A DNA stretch of 21,941 bases from Patescibacteria group bacterium (GCA_029260985.1 JAJDCE010000097.1:1-21941), one strand, 5' to 3'. Positions 1 to 7,601 are shown, counted from the first letter of the stretch. A program made the numbers and translations. Notes: generated from the letters alone by a model not told the origin.

Positions 1-828
1 GAGGGCAAACTGGCTAACTCAGAAAGAATGGTAAAAGAAGCTATCTCAGATAGTGATGAATTGAAAGACTTCAATATTCGGGTTTTCGGCCAGGGTTCAT
101 ATGCAAACGATACCAATGTCAGACTTGACAGTGATATTGACATCAATGTATGCCTTTCTGATTATTTCTTTTTCAAATTACCTGATGACAAGAGCAAAGC
201 CGATATGGGCTATACAGATATTGAATATGATTATTCACAATACAAGAACGCTGTTGAAAGGGCTCTCGTTGCAAAGTTTGGCAGATCTGATGTAATTCGG
301 AATGATAAATGTATTACCGTTAAAGCAAATACCAATCGCGTTGAGGCTGATGTTGTTCCGACGTGGGAGTATCACAGACATGAAAACAATGGAGGGAAGG
401 CAATTGGTACAAAGTTTATTAGCGATAAGGGAGTGCCTATTATTAATTATCCGCTTCAACACATTCAGAATGGCAAAGCGAAGAACGATCAAACTCAAAA
501 ACGCTTTAAAAGGTTAACAAGAATTTTCAAAAGAATTGAAAATCAAATGGTTGAGGACGGTGTTCAGGTGAGTGATAATATTACCTCATTCCTAATAGAG
601 TGTTTGGTTTGGAATGTCCCAAATTATATTTTTAATGACCACGAAACCTGGACAAAGAGATTAAGTGAATCAATAGTATTCCTGTATACGAAATTGAAAG
701 GGGGTGCTGAATGTAAAGAGTGGGGTGAGGTTTCTGAGTTGTTGTATTTATTTAATCCCGGGAGAAAGTGGTCAGAAGAAGATGTAAAAACGTTTTTGGC
801 TCAAACTTATAATTATTTAGAATTTTAA
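1..828 (+). CDS. CD-NTase (cGAS/DncV-like nucleotidyltransferase) of a CBASS system, 5' partial
   Basis: Probable cyclic-oligonucleotide synthase that senses phage infection and makes a nucleotide messenger for the effector gene just downstream. The frame is open from base 1, so the N-terminus lies outside the window; the ATG at 28 is internal, because family members have more helix before the active site. Counting from that Met, the nucleotidyltransferase signature is clear: GQGSYAND (21-28, the GS motif), then the metal-binding pair in DSDIDIN (D36, D38) and a third acidic residue in EADVVP (D108). The second half (about 140-200) is the helical part typical of OAS-like enzymes, with the P-L-Q-H and FKRLTRIFKRIENQ stretches. 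All three catalytic acids are present, so the enzyme looks active. The stop is 3 bp before the Cap15-like gene. The CD-NTase clade and the nucleotide product cannot be told from sequence inspection. Confidence 0.85.
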   Translation, partial: EGKLANSERMVKEAISDSDELKDFNIRVFGQGSYANDTNVRLDSDIDINVCLSDYFFFKLPDDKSKADMGYTDIEYDYSQYKNAVERALVAKFGRSDVIRNDKCITVKANTNRVEADVVPTWEYHRHENNGGKAIGTKFISDKGVPIINYPLQHIQNGKAKNDQTQKRFKRLTRIFKRIENQMVEDGVQVSDNITSFLIECLVWNVPNYIFNDHETWTKRLSESIVFLYTKLKGGAECKEWGEVSELLYLFNPGRKWSEEDVKTFLAQTYNYLEF

Positions 829-831
829 ATC

Positions 832-1416
832 ATGATAACCTACAAAATCAGAATTTATGCCTTCGTAATTCTTGGGTTGGCATTCGGAACGTATGTGGTT
901 CTGTTTCTACTAACCCAAGATTTAAATAGTATAGATTTCGCAAAAGCAATGGCCAGCATATCTACAACTATTTCAATAAATATTGTGCTATGGATATTGT
1001 TTATAAAATGGGGCTGGAAGTGTAGGATTTTTTACCCCTGGCTTGTTCCATTTCCAAATTTATCAGGAAAATGGGAGGGGTTTATTAAGTCGAATTGGAA
1101 AGAAAAGAAATTAGAACCAATCCCAACTGAGGTCACTATTGATCAAACATTTTTTAATATTCAAATAAGAATAAAAACAGGTGAGAGTAGAAGTTATAGC
1201 ATTGGTGCATCTTTTGATATTGATAGGGAAAGGGGGTTGCAACAGATTGTTTATTCATATTTGAATACACCAAGGCCTGGCGTTAGAGAGCGGAGTGAAA
1301 TTCATTATGGTTCAACTGTTTTGAATTTTGAAGGAAGAAAAGTGCTAAATATGGATGGTGAATATTGGACCTCAAGGGAGACGACAGGTGAAATAAATTT
1401 GAAAAAGAAGAAATAA
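832..1416 (+). CDS. cap15: Cap15-like CBASS effector (2 TM + beta-barrel)
   Basis: Probable membrane-disrupting effector of the CBASS module. The protein has 194 residues. Two hydrophobic helices (about 8-27 and 42-60) are followed by a beta-rich domain of about 115 residues that opens with PNLSGKWEG (75-83) and ends with GEYWTSRETTGEI (176-188). This is the layout of the Cap15 family (once called SMODS-associated 2TM beta-strand-rich effector, S-2TMbeta). In characterised members the barrel binds the cyclic nucleotide and drives oligomerisation in the inner membrane, leading to cell death. Gene order supports the call: it starts 3 bp after the CD-NTase stop, and its own stop overlaps the next start (TAATG). 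No Cap2/Cap3 ubiquitin-like ancillary genes are present, which fits a minimal type I CBASS. Family assignment is by motif and architecture recognition only. Confidence 0.8.
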   Translation: MITYKIRIYAFVILGLAFGTYVVLFLLTQDLNSIDFAKAMASISTTISINIVLWILFIKWGWKCRIFYPWLVPFPNLSGKWEGFIKSNWKEKKLEPIPTEVTIDQTFFNIQIRIKTGESRSYSIGASFDIDRERGLQQIVYSYLNTPRPGVRERSEIHYGSTVLNFEGRKVLNMDGEYWTSRETTGEINLKKKK

Positions 1417-2120
1417 TGAATGGTATAAATGAAACATTTCAGGCCTATCAACACCTATCACCAACTGATGAAAAAATCGTCTTTCGTGATGTCATGCGCA
1501 GGCTTTATGCTCCAATTATTCATAATTGGGGTATTCTTTCTGAAAAACCCCTCATAAAACCAGAGGATGAATACATTAAAGCCTTCGATTTATCTGTCAG
1601 AGATGTAATTGATCATATTGGAACTTTGGAATATCAGGCAATGATAATGTTGGCAGAAGGAGGGGTGTTTAGCGATTTAAGAAAAGTTCATGCAGAATAT
1701 CACTCTAAATATTTCAGAATTAATAAGCCACTTGTTTATCGCTTCGCTTTTAAGGTGGCAAATAAAGAGGTTTTTATCGATTTATATGAGCAGATTTTTG
1801 ATGAAGATGAGCAGATTAATCCAAGAACAGCCCTTGATTATAATGAAATGGAGGGTGTCTTGAGGGTTAGAAAATCAGGAAACACTCTAGTTAAAGTTCA
1901 ATATGGAAAGAAACCCGACTTAATTCTTAGAGAGATATTTAAAAAAGGAGAGGATATTGTTCGCAAAGATGGGTTTACAGCAGATGTTATACGCGATGAT
2001 GAGAAAATGAAGCATATTCTAAAGCACAAAGTTTACACTTCTTTCCTCACGATTGGCTCTGACTATGTTCGACTTAAGCCCAGGGTGAGCCGAAAAGAGC
2101 TAGAAAAGTACACAAAATAA
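1416..2120 (+). CDS. Unrecognised protein coupled to the CBASS effector gene
   Basis: I do not recognise this 234-residue protein. Its ATG shares one base with the cap15 stop codon (TAATG), a typical sign of translational coupling, so it is probably made with the CBASS proteins. It is soluble-looking, with no signal peptide or TM segment. The N-terminal half (about 1-125) is mostly helical and charged. The C-terminal part (about 140-230) reads like a small beta/alpha unit: a short beta hairpin (EGVLRVRKSGNTLVKV), a helix with PDLILREIFKKGED, and a basic end (VRLKPRVSRKELEKYTK). That order is reminiscent of a winged-helix DNA-binding domain, but this is a guess. It could be an element regulator rather than a defence protein. 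Function is left open. Confidence 0.7.
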   Translation: MNGINETFQAYQHLSPTDEKIVFRDVMRRLYAPIIHNWGILSEKPLIKPEDEYIKAFDLSVRDVIDHIGTLEYQAMIMLAEGGVFSDLRKVHAEYHSKYFRINKPLVYRFAFKVANKEVFIDLYEQIFDEDEQINPRTALDYNEMEGVLRVRKSGNTLVKVQYGKKPDLILREIFKKGEDIVRKDGFTADVIRDDEKMKHILKHKVYTSFLTIGSDYVRLKPRVSRKELEKYTK

Positions 2121-2190
2121 TCATGGGAATTGTTGCAACTTAGTTGTCACTTCGTCACAAGATGGGGTTTTTTCGCCATGCTTACTTGCG

Positions 2191-2394
2191 ATGAAACACG
2201 AAATTTCACATGAACGGCTTTTGAAATTCCTAGATTTGTACGAGAAGCATTTTGACATCCGGCTATCTGAACCTGATGGGCAAGAAGTTATAACTGCCCT
2301 GATCGGACTGCTGGAAGCAGTTCAGAAGGGCGTTTGGAAAAGGCGGCACAGTAATGCCGCCTTAGTAACTAATAATAAAAAGAACGATGGATGA
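2191..2394 (+). CDS. Small hypothetical protein upstream of rep
   Basis: A 67-residue protein overlapping the following rep gene by 8 bp, which suggests coupled translation. The first 50 residues look like two amphipathic helices (ERLLKFLDLYEKHFDI and EVITALIGLLEAVQKGV). The tail is basic and Asn/Lys-rich (WKRRHSN, NNKKND). No catalytic motif is visible. Small acidic-then-basic proteins of this kind sit next to replication or recombination genes in many integrated elements, so a regulatory or accessory replication role is possible but unproven. The start at 2191 lacks a Shine-Dalgarno sequence. The 70-bp gap before it holds a short palindrome (CAACTTAGTTG, 2136-2146) and a direct repeat of GTCAC. 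Stops on TGA. Confidence 0.5.
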   Translation: MKHEISHERLLKFLDLYEKHFDIRLSEPDGQEVITALIGLLEAVQKGVWKRRHSNAALVTNNKKNDG

Positions 2395-3478
2395 CTTAAG
2401 CAAGCCATTATCGGAACTTTTGATTGTAGAACGGAAACTTCTGCATTTTGGTTTGGATTATTTAACGCTAAATATTTGCAAAAAAGATGACCAGAAGAAC
2501 AGATCAGAACCATTTTTAGCTAAAGTATTCGCCGTTCCGCATGATACTGACAACACAAACGTTTATTATGATTTTGAATGGGGTGATTTAAGTTTGCCAT
2601 TTCGATTAATTTTTTCTGAAAGCCCTGATGGTGAAGTCGCTCAGTTTCATTTGGAGCAGGAGTATTTGTTTCAGGTGGCAAAAATTGATCCTGAAAAACC
2701 AAAGTGGAAAAACACAGGTTATAAATACAGATACAGACTTCAATTTTACGGTGCGATATTCAATGCGACACGTAGGGGTGAAATCGTTTACACATCGCTA
2801 TTCCCGATATTCTTGGGAGATATAAATAATGGTCTCGTTAGCCATTCAGTTTCTCGTGTGGATATTTGCGCAGATATTTCAGGATTTACTCCAAGGCAGA
2901 TAAAAAAAGGAATTAAAGGATCGCATCGTAAGCGAATGTCAATTTTAGGAGAAAATCCGAAGACTGGTGAGTTTGAAACTTTTTATTATGGTGATAAGTC
3001 GAGAGACAGAAATACTTGGTTCGCCAGAGCTTATGATAAATTGGCTGATTCTAGAGTAAAAAGGAAAGAGAGGTTTTATTCTGATTATTTCCAGTTCGAA
3101 AAAGTGACAAGGATCGAGCTTGAGGTTCATTCTGACACTTGTAGATTGTTTGAGTTGAATCTGGCGAAGGTTCTTGATTTAGCGATTTTGTGGGCAGTAT
3201 TAAAAGGGCTTATGAAAACTAAATATAATTCATGGGATATTCTGAGGTTTCTGGAAAAACAGCGAGTCATATACGATTTCGAGTCAGTATTTCTTGAAAA
3301 GGTAATCAAAAAATCAATTCCTCTTCAGCGAGAAGATTACGCGAAGAGATTTTTATCAATGTCTGATAATTTCGGGGAAAGGTACGGTGAAGATCCAGCT
3401 GTTTACATAGTAAAAAATCGTAAGGAATCGAAGAAAAATGTTTTTAGGTATTTTGCTGATAACCCCCAAATAGACTAG
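2387..3478 (+). CDS. Rep_trans-like replication initiator / relaxase
   Basis: Probable rolling-circle replication initiator (or NicK-type relaxase) of the mobile element. The 363-residue protein shows the blocks expected of the Rep_trans (PF02486-type) family in order: an N-terminal GLDYLTLNI (22-30), a central SRVDICADISGF (156-167), the FYYGDKSRDRN...ARAYDK block (199-218) and a VTRIELEVHS strand (240-249). In the family such proteins nick one strand at a double-strand origin through a catalytic tyrosine. Several conserved-looking tyrosines are present (Y200, Y201, Y217), but I cannot say which would be catalytic. Its location between the coupled small gene and a serine recombinase indicates an element able to replicate when excised. 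No origin could be identified with confidence. The call rests on pattern recognition of motifs. Confidence 0.65.
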   Translation: MDDLSKPLSELLIVERKLLHFGLDYLTLNICKKDDQKNRSEPFLAKVFAVPHDTDNTNVYYDFEWGDLSLPFRLIFSESPDGEVAQFHLEQEYLFQVAKIDPEKPKWKNTGYKYRYRLQFYGAIFNATRRGEIVYTSLFPIFLGDINNGLVSHSVSRVDICADISGFTPRQIKKGIKGSHRKRMSILGENPKTGEFETFYYGDKSRDRNTWFARAYDKLADSRVKRKERFYSDYFQFEKVTRIELEVHSDTCRLFELNLAKVLDLAILWAVLKGLMKTKYNSWDILRFLEKQRVIYDFESVFLEKVIKKSIPLQREDYAKRFLSMSDNFGERYGEDPAVYIVKNRKESKKNVFRYFADNPQID

Positions 3479-3496
3479 GTTCGAACTAAAATGGGT

Positions 3497-3525
3497 TTTC
3501 CAGTAAGCGTAAAAAACGGTATTAT
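3497..3525 (+). promoter_or_regulatory. Candidate promoter of the serine recombinase
   Basis: TTTCCA, a 17-bp spacer and TATTAT lie 21 bp before the recombinase ATG. The -35 box is weak (4 of 6 to consensus) and the -10 box good. If used, the leader would be only about 15 nt, with no room for a normal ribosome binding site. Confidence 0.4.
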
Positions 3526-3545
3526 TTCGTCTTAAATAAAAAACA

Positions 3546-5141
3546 ATGAAATATTTCATCTACTGTCGGAAATCATCAGAGGACAAAGCCCGTCAAATCC
3601 AATCAATTGATGATCAAAAGCGTGAACTTACCTTGCTCGCCAGGCAAAGGGGTTTGGTTGTTGCCGATGTTATAGTTGATGAAAAATCCGCCAAGAAGCC
3701 CGGGCGCATAGGTTTTTCAAAAATGATTGAGCGATTACAGGAGGGTGAGGCTACGGGAATCCTTTGTTGGAAGCTTGACCGACTTGCCCGAAACCCCGTC
3801 GATGGCGGAAGTGTCACATGGCTTTTGCAACAAGGTAAGATTGAAGAAATCGTTACACCCGACAAAACCTTTTACCCAAGCGACAACGTTCTATTGATTG
3901 GAATAGAGTTTGGCATGGCGAATCAGTACATCATTGATTTGGCAAAAAGTGTTAAGCGAGGAATGAGCAGTAAAGTTCAGAAAGGATGGCTACCAACCAA
4001 AGCTCCCTTAGGCTATTTAAATGAGGTAGGAGCTGAAAAGGGAGCGAAGCGGATACTTCCAGACCCTGATACTTTTCACGTGATTCAAAGGCTCTGGAAA
4101 CGCTTAATTAAAGACAGGCTCAAGCTTTATCCGCTTTATCGGGTAATGAAGGAGGAATTTCCTTTGTATAAAAATGGCTCAATTACCGCTGACTCCAGTT
4201 TTTACAGGATTTTCCACAACCCTTTTTACGCAGGAATCTTTACATGGAATGGCGAAAGACACGTTGGTGCGCATAAGCCAATGATTACCCTTCGGGAGTT
4301 TGAAAAAGCACAAGAGATATTGAGGGATGAAACGCAAATCAGACAGACGAATGTCGAATTTGATATGAAAGGATTTTTTAGATGTGGAACTTGTGGTGCT
4401 CAGATTACAGCCGAAAGACACACAAAGTTTGTTAAGAAAACTCAGGAAGAAAAAAGCTACGATTATTATAAATGTGCTCATCGTAAAAAAGGGATTAAAT
4501 GTACTGAAACAACGGTTTCTAAAAAAATTCTTGAGGATCAAATTTTGGATCATATAGAGGAAGCTCGAATACCCGATGAGATCATTGAGTTTGGATTGCG
4601 TGAATTAGAATTGATGAAGGAAAAAGGAGTTGAGCCTGTAAAAGAAGGGTTTATTACAAAGGAAATTAATCGTATTGATAGGCTTCTGAAAAATGCGATG
4701 GAGTTTATTTTAAATGAAAGCGACCCCGAGATGCAAAAAATGACTACGAATAAGATTCTTGAGCTGAAAATCGATAAGAAGCGTAAAGTGGAAGAATTGG
4801 AGTTGATCAGACAGGAGCAGAAAGACCCTTACTCAAAAATCCGTAATTCACTTGAGCTAATAGCGGGCGCAAAATACACGTTCTTAAGTGGCAATTCAAA
4901 ACTCAAACGCAAAGTGGTTAACGGATTAGGATCGAACTGGAAACTTCAAGATAAAAAGCTTTACTACAAGCCATATTTCACGATTTCAGCATTTCAAGAA
5001 ACCAAAAAAGCACTAGATGGGGGTAATCTTGGGATCGAACTAAATTCTAAGTCTAAAAAACTACCTTCAAATCAGGTAGCTTTTATATGGAGCGGGCAAG
5101 GGGGATCGAACCCCTGTCAACGGCTTGGAAGGCCGTGGTAA
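3546..5141 (+). CDS. Large serine recombinase (integrase), 3' end inside tRNA-Gly
   Basis: Site-specific recombinase that integrates and excises the element. The 531-residue protein has the full large-serine-integrase layout. The catalytic domain (1-140) begins YCRKSSED, with R8 and the nucleophile S10, and carries the DRLAR motif (78-82). The recombinase domain (about 145-260) begins KVQKGWLPTKAPLGY. A zinc ribbon follows with C280-x2-C283 and C310-x8-C319, then a charged coiled coil (about 355-440) rich in Glu and Lys. The last 17 residues are encoded antisense to the tRNA-Gly gene, and the preceding codons cover the tRNA terminator. The tail sequence is therefore set by the junction between element and host, and the protein may end differently when the element is circular. 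It is the last gene of the element and points towards the attachment site. Confidence 0.9.
   Translation: MKYFIYCRKSSEDKARQIQSIDDQKRELTLLARQRGLVVADVIVDEKSAKKPGRIGFSKMIERLQEGEATGILCWKLDRLARNPVDGGSVTWLLQQGKIEEIVTPDKTFYPSDNVLLIGIEFGMANQYIIDLAKSVKRGMSSKVQKGWLPTKAPLGYLNEVGAEKGAKRILPDPDTFHVIQRLWKRLIKDRLKLYPLYRVMKEEFPLYKNGSITADSSFYRIFHNPFYAGIFTWNGERHVGAHKPMITLREFEKAQEILRDETQIRQTNVEFDMKGFFRCGTCGAQITAERHTKFVKKTQEEKSYDYYKCAHRKKGIKCTETTVSKKILEDQILDHIEEARIPDEIIEFGLRELELMKEKGVEPVKEGFITKEINRIDRLLKNAMEFILNESDPEMQKMTTNKILELKIDKKRKVEELELIRQEQKDPYSKIRNSLELIAGAKYTFLSGNSKLKRKVVNGLGSNWKLQDKKLYYKPYFTISAFQETKKALDGGNLGIELNSKSKKLPSNQVAFIWSGQGGSNPCQRLGRPW
5055..5080 (-). terminator. Intrinsic terminator of tRNA-Gly
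   Basis: On the minus strand, 7 nt after the tRNA CCA end, CTACC and GGTAG form a stem around a 9-nt loop, followed by six T (plus-strand A at 5055-5060). The site lies within the 3' end of the recombinase gene, that is, on the element side of the junction, so the inserted element seems to supply the tRNA's terminator. Confidence 0.6.
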
Positions 5142-5162
5142 TAGCCACTATACGATGCCCGC
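5088..5162 (-). tRNA. tRNA-Gly (anticodon UCC)
   Basis: Read on the minus strand, the acceptor stem GCGGGCA pairs with TGCCCGC, followed by T and an encoded CCA (5088-5090). The D-arm holds the GTGGCTATTACCAC segment. The anticodon stem ACGGC/GCCGT closes a CTTCCAA loop, giving anticodon TCC, which reads GGA/GGG glycine codons. The T-arm has AGGGG, TTCGATC and CCCCT. Total length is 75 nt with CCA. The 3' half overlaps the C-terminal codons of the serine recombinase on the opposite strand, so this is the likely attachment site of the element. Confidence 0.95.
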
Positions 5163-5171
5163 ACGCAATCT

Positions 5172-5200
5172 ATTCTAAGCGAGAATAAAATCGGATTCAA
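5172..5200 (-). promoter_or_regulatory. Promoter of tRNA-Gly
   Basis: On the minus strand TTGAAT (5200-5195), a 17-bp spacer and TAGAAT (5177-5172) stand 9 bp before the tRNA 5' end. Spacing and position fit a sigma70-type promoter starting just ahead of the tRNA, so the tRNA need not depend on transcription from the PBP gene. Confidence 0.6.
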
Positions 5201-5206
5201 GACCTT

Positions 5207-7507
5207 TTAAGCCGAAGGCTGAATATTATAGTAATCAAACAGGAATTCAGCGATTTTTCTGAAAGTCGGCGCCGCCGTGGTTGATCCCCACGTTTCTTCA
5301 CCAATCCGAGGGCGGTCAAACTTAACCAATATCACAAACTTAGGCTCATGAGCAGGCGCGTAACCGGCAAAAGAGGTGATCGTCGAGCCATCTCCAACCT
5401 CGTATTTTCCTCCTTTGCCCGCAATCTGAGACGTTCCCGTTTTACCGGCAATCAAATAACCGGGTATGTCCGCTGGTCGGGCTACACCATTGCGAACAGA
5501 GTTCACATTCATTGAAGTGATGATGCTGGAGGTTTCTTCGGAGATAACTCGTTTGATCACTTGAGGCTCTGTTTCGATTACCTCATCTTTTTTTACAACG
5601 CTATCTACGATGTAGGGCTGCATCAATTTACCGCCATTGGCAAGGGCAGACCAAGCAGTGATCAGCTGAAGAGGGGTCACCACAATCCCTTGTCCAAAAG
5701 AAGTCGTCAGCATTTGAGCCTTAGACCAGCGCTTATAGTAATCAACCTGCCCTTTCGTTTCACCTTCTAATTTAAGATTGGTGTATTCACCGAAGCCAAA
5801 GTCTTTTAAATACTGGTACATCAGCTTCTTGCCAAGCTGTTTCGCCACAAAGCTCATACCGGTATTCATAGAATACGCGAGCACTTCAGACATGCTGGTC
5901 TTTCCACGGTACTTATCATCAGAGTTCTTAATCTCAAATTCATCAATTTTTAACGGTCCGTCATCCAAAAAAGTAGTTTGAGGCTCAACTTCTTTTGCAT
6001 CGAGCGCGATAGACATAATGATGGGCTTGAAAACAGAGCCCGGCTCATAAAATTCAGAAACCAATTTGTTCTTGAACACGTTGGGGCCGAATTTGTTTTC
6101 GTAAACGAACTTTTCGATCTCTTCGTCAAAATAATCATCTTCCTCCAAGGGTACATATTTTCCTTTATCGTTGAGCTTAAACACCGGGATCGTTCGTTCG
6201 ACCAATTCATCTTTCTTCAGAGCGCGGAGTGCAAAAACGTCAGTATACTCAGCCGGGTTAAACGTCGGGTAATTAACCATTGCAATAACGGCTCCGGTAA
6301 AAGGGTTCATAATAATGACCTGCCCACCATCCGCCCTGTAATACTCAACCGCTTCGGCCAGAATTTCCTGAGCCTTCTGCTGGATTATGCGGTCTATCGT
6401 TAAAATAACAGTGTCACCGTCTTTAGCGCTCACTATTTCGCTTTTCCCGACAGTGATTTGCCTCCCAAGAGGGTCTTTTTCGGCATAAATCGTTCCCTTT
6501 TTACCCTCTAATTCCGTATTAAAGTAACCCTCTACGCCATATTGCCCAATACCGTCTCGGTTCAGGAAGCCGACAATATGAGAGGCAAGAGAAGCTTCAG
6601 GATAGAACCTCCAGTGCTCAGGCAGCAAAACAACACCCTTTAAAGCCAGAGCTTTGATCTTTCTAGACACATCAGGCTCAATCCTGTTTCTTAAAAAAAC
6701 ATAACGGACCTTGCGTCGCGATAGCTTCTTTTTAAGCTCAATAACGCCATAGTCGAGTAGTTGAGCCAGCTTTTGCGAAACAGTGCTGAGTTCAGATTCA
6801 GTGATCAGCGTGGGATCTGCGTAAATCATAAAGCGCTTAGGATCCACAAAAATGCCGGAAAAATTTTCATTCACCACATTCGACATCAAGTCAGCTTCAG
6901 CTTCCCGCGCAAGGACAACAAAATCAACTTCTGTCTTTGAAATCTTGCGGAGTGTTTTAGCAGCGACCTCATCAATCATTTTAGAGTAGGTTTTCACAGT
7001 TTTCTCAGTTGGCGTCACCTCAACCGGCTGCTCATCATCCAGCGCCCAAACAGTGTCTACAAGCACCGAGGAATTGAGATCAGGCTCATCAATGATTGAA
7101 TAATCACACTCATCCGGATCCTCGTCACAGGCCCGATAATCCGACTTAGTGAACAAAAGAGGGGCCAGTTTCTTAGCAATTTCAACCTTCTCAGTTTCAT
7201 TAATTATAAATGGATCCACATAAACTAAATCCAGGGTAGTGTTTGTCGCCAGCTTAGAAAGATCACCGGAATGAGTGTCGCGAACCAGGATTTCACCTCG
7301 CTTAGCATTCAGTGTAATAGCTCCAAAATGCTGATCATTGGCAGCCTCGCTATAATCAGTATGATCCATAACCTGAAGCTGAAAAAGCCGGCCAATAATG
7401 AGCAGGAAGCAGAGTGAAACAATAAAAGTTATGAAATAGAGACGACCACGATGAGCCATCTCGGATTTAACATGCGCCCGTGCTGATCGATAGGTTAATC
7501 TTTTCAT
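5207..7507 (-). CDS. Class B penicillin-binding protein (FtsI/PBP2-like transpeptidase)
   Basis: Membrane-anchored D,D-transpeptidase that cross-links peptidoglycan during division or elongation. The protein has 766 residues: a short cytoplasmic N-terminus, one TM helix (about 24-42), a long dimerisation region (about 65-350) and the transpeptidase domain. All active-site motifs are present: SVFK (S491 nucleophile, K494), SMN (546-548) and KTG (689-691). It is longer than typical FtsI (about 580) because of extra sequence at about 100-260. That region seems to hold a second copy of the VDP-x(n)-KLAxLL unit seen at 97-119 (second copy about 220-252). An insert between about 415 and 485, before SVFK, is acidic. 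FtsI and PBP2/SpoVD subtypes cannot be separated here. No dcw neighbours are visible, so it stands alone. No Shine-Dalgarno motif precedes the ATG at 7507. Confidence 0.9.
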   Translation of the reverse strand: MKRLTYRSARAHVKSEMAHRGRLYFITFIVSLCFLLIIGRLFQLQVMDHTDYSEAANDQHFGAITLNAKRGEILVRDTHSGDLSKLATNTTLDLVYVDPFIINETEKVEIAKKLAPLLFTKSDYRACDEDPDECDYSIIDEPDLNSSVLVDTVWALDDEQPVEVTPTEKTVKTYSKMIDEVAAKTLRKISKTEVDFVVLAREAEADLMSNVVNENFSGIFVDPKRFMIYADPTLITESELSTVSQKLAQLLDYGVIELKKKLSRRKVRYVFLRNRIEPDVSRKIKALALKGVVLLPEHWRFYPEASLASHIVGFLNRDGIGQYGVEGYFNTELEGKKGTIYAEKDPLGRQITVGKSEIVSAKDGDTVILTIDRIIQQKAQEILAEAVEYYRADGGQVIIMNPFTGAVIAMVNYPTFNPAEYTDVFALRALKKDELVERTIPVFKLNDKGKYVPLEEDDYFDEEIEKFVYENKFGPNVFKNKLVSEFYEPGSVFKPIIMSIALDAKEVEPQTTFLDDGPLKIDEFEIKNSDDKYRGKTSMSEVLAYSMNTGMSFVAKQLGKKLMYQYLKDFGFGEYTNLKLEGETKGQVDYYKRWSKAQMLTTSFGQGIVVTPLQLITAWSALANGGKLMQPYIVDSVVKKDEVIETEPQVIKRVISEETSSIITSMNVNSVRNGVARPADIPGYLIAGKTGTSQIAGKGGKYEVGDGSTITSFAGYAPAHEPKFVILVKFDRPRIGEETWGSTTAAPTFRKIAEFLFDYYNIQPSA

Positions 7508-7577
7508 AAAAATCTAAATAAGTTTACCATAATTCCATTCTGCCATTAATACCCGTTTGTCCTGAAACTCGCCAAGG

Positions 7578-7601
7578 GTGCTGAGCAATGTCGAAGTACA
7601 C
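7578..7601. repeat. Dispersed palindrome with TGAGCAANGYCGAA core (copy 1)
   Basis: GTGCTGAGCAATG followed by TCGAAGTACAC forms an imperfect hairpin between divergent genes. The loop core TGAGCAATGTCGAA matches the core of a second palindrome at 15225-15266 (TGAGCAAAGCCGAA) at 12 of 14 positions. This suggests one family of small dispersed elements. Confidence 0.45.

Larger units (their letters stand above)
1..5090. mobile_element. Right part of an integrative element carrying CBASS and rep, inserted at tRNA-Gly
   Basis: Six same-strand genes (CD-NTase, Cap15, unknown, small protein, Rep, serine recombinase) end abruptly at the 3' end of a tRNA gene, beyond which only core genes follow. Recombinase plus Rep identifies an integrative, probably self-replicating element; CBASS is its defence cargo. 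The right boundary lies at or within the tRNA 3' part (about 5088-5141). The left boundary is outside the window, and no duplicate of the tRNA 3' end is visible in 1-5087. These genes look poorer in G+C than the core genes to the right, judged by eye. Confidence 0.7.

Noticed and set aside
2136..2158. Palindrome plus GTCAC repeats as the Rep origin
   Set aside because: The palindrome is only 5 bp per arm, and no known nick-site sequence could be recognised.
2392..2394. UGA read as glycine (Gracilibacteria/Absconditabacteria code)
   Set aside because: TGA ends the small gene here and the two-TM gene at 13079, and no conserved protein contains an in-frame TGA.
4179..4553. Minus-strand open frame of 124 codons
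   Set aside because: It is a shadow of the serine recombinase coding sequence.
3478..5045. GG(T/A)TCGAACTAAA at 3479 and 5033 as an attachment-site repeat
   Set aside because: The shared words are short and one lies deep inside the recombinase gene; attachment at the tRNA is better supported.
5978..6403. Plus-strand open frame of 141 codons
   Set aside because: It is wholly antisense within the PBP gene, whose motifs are unmistakable.
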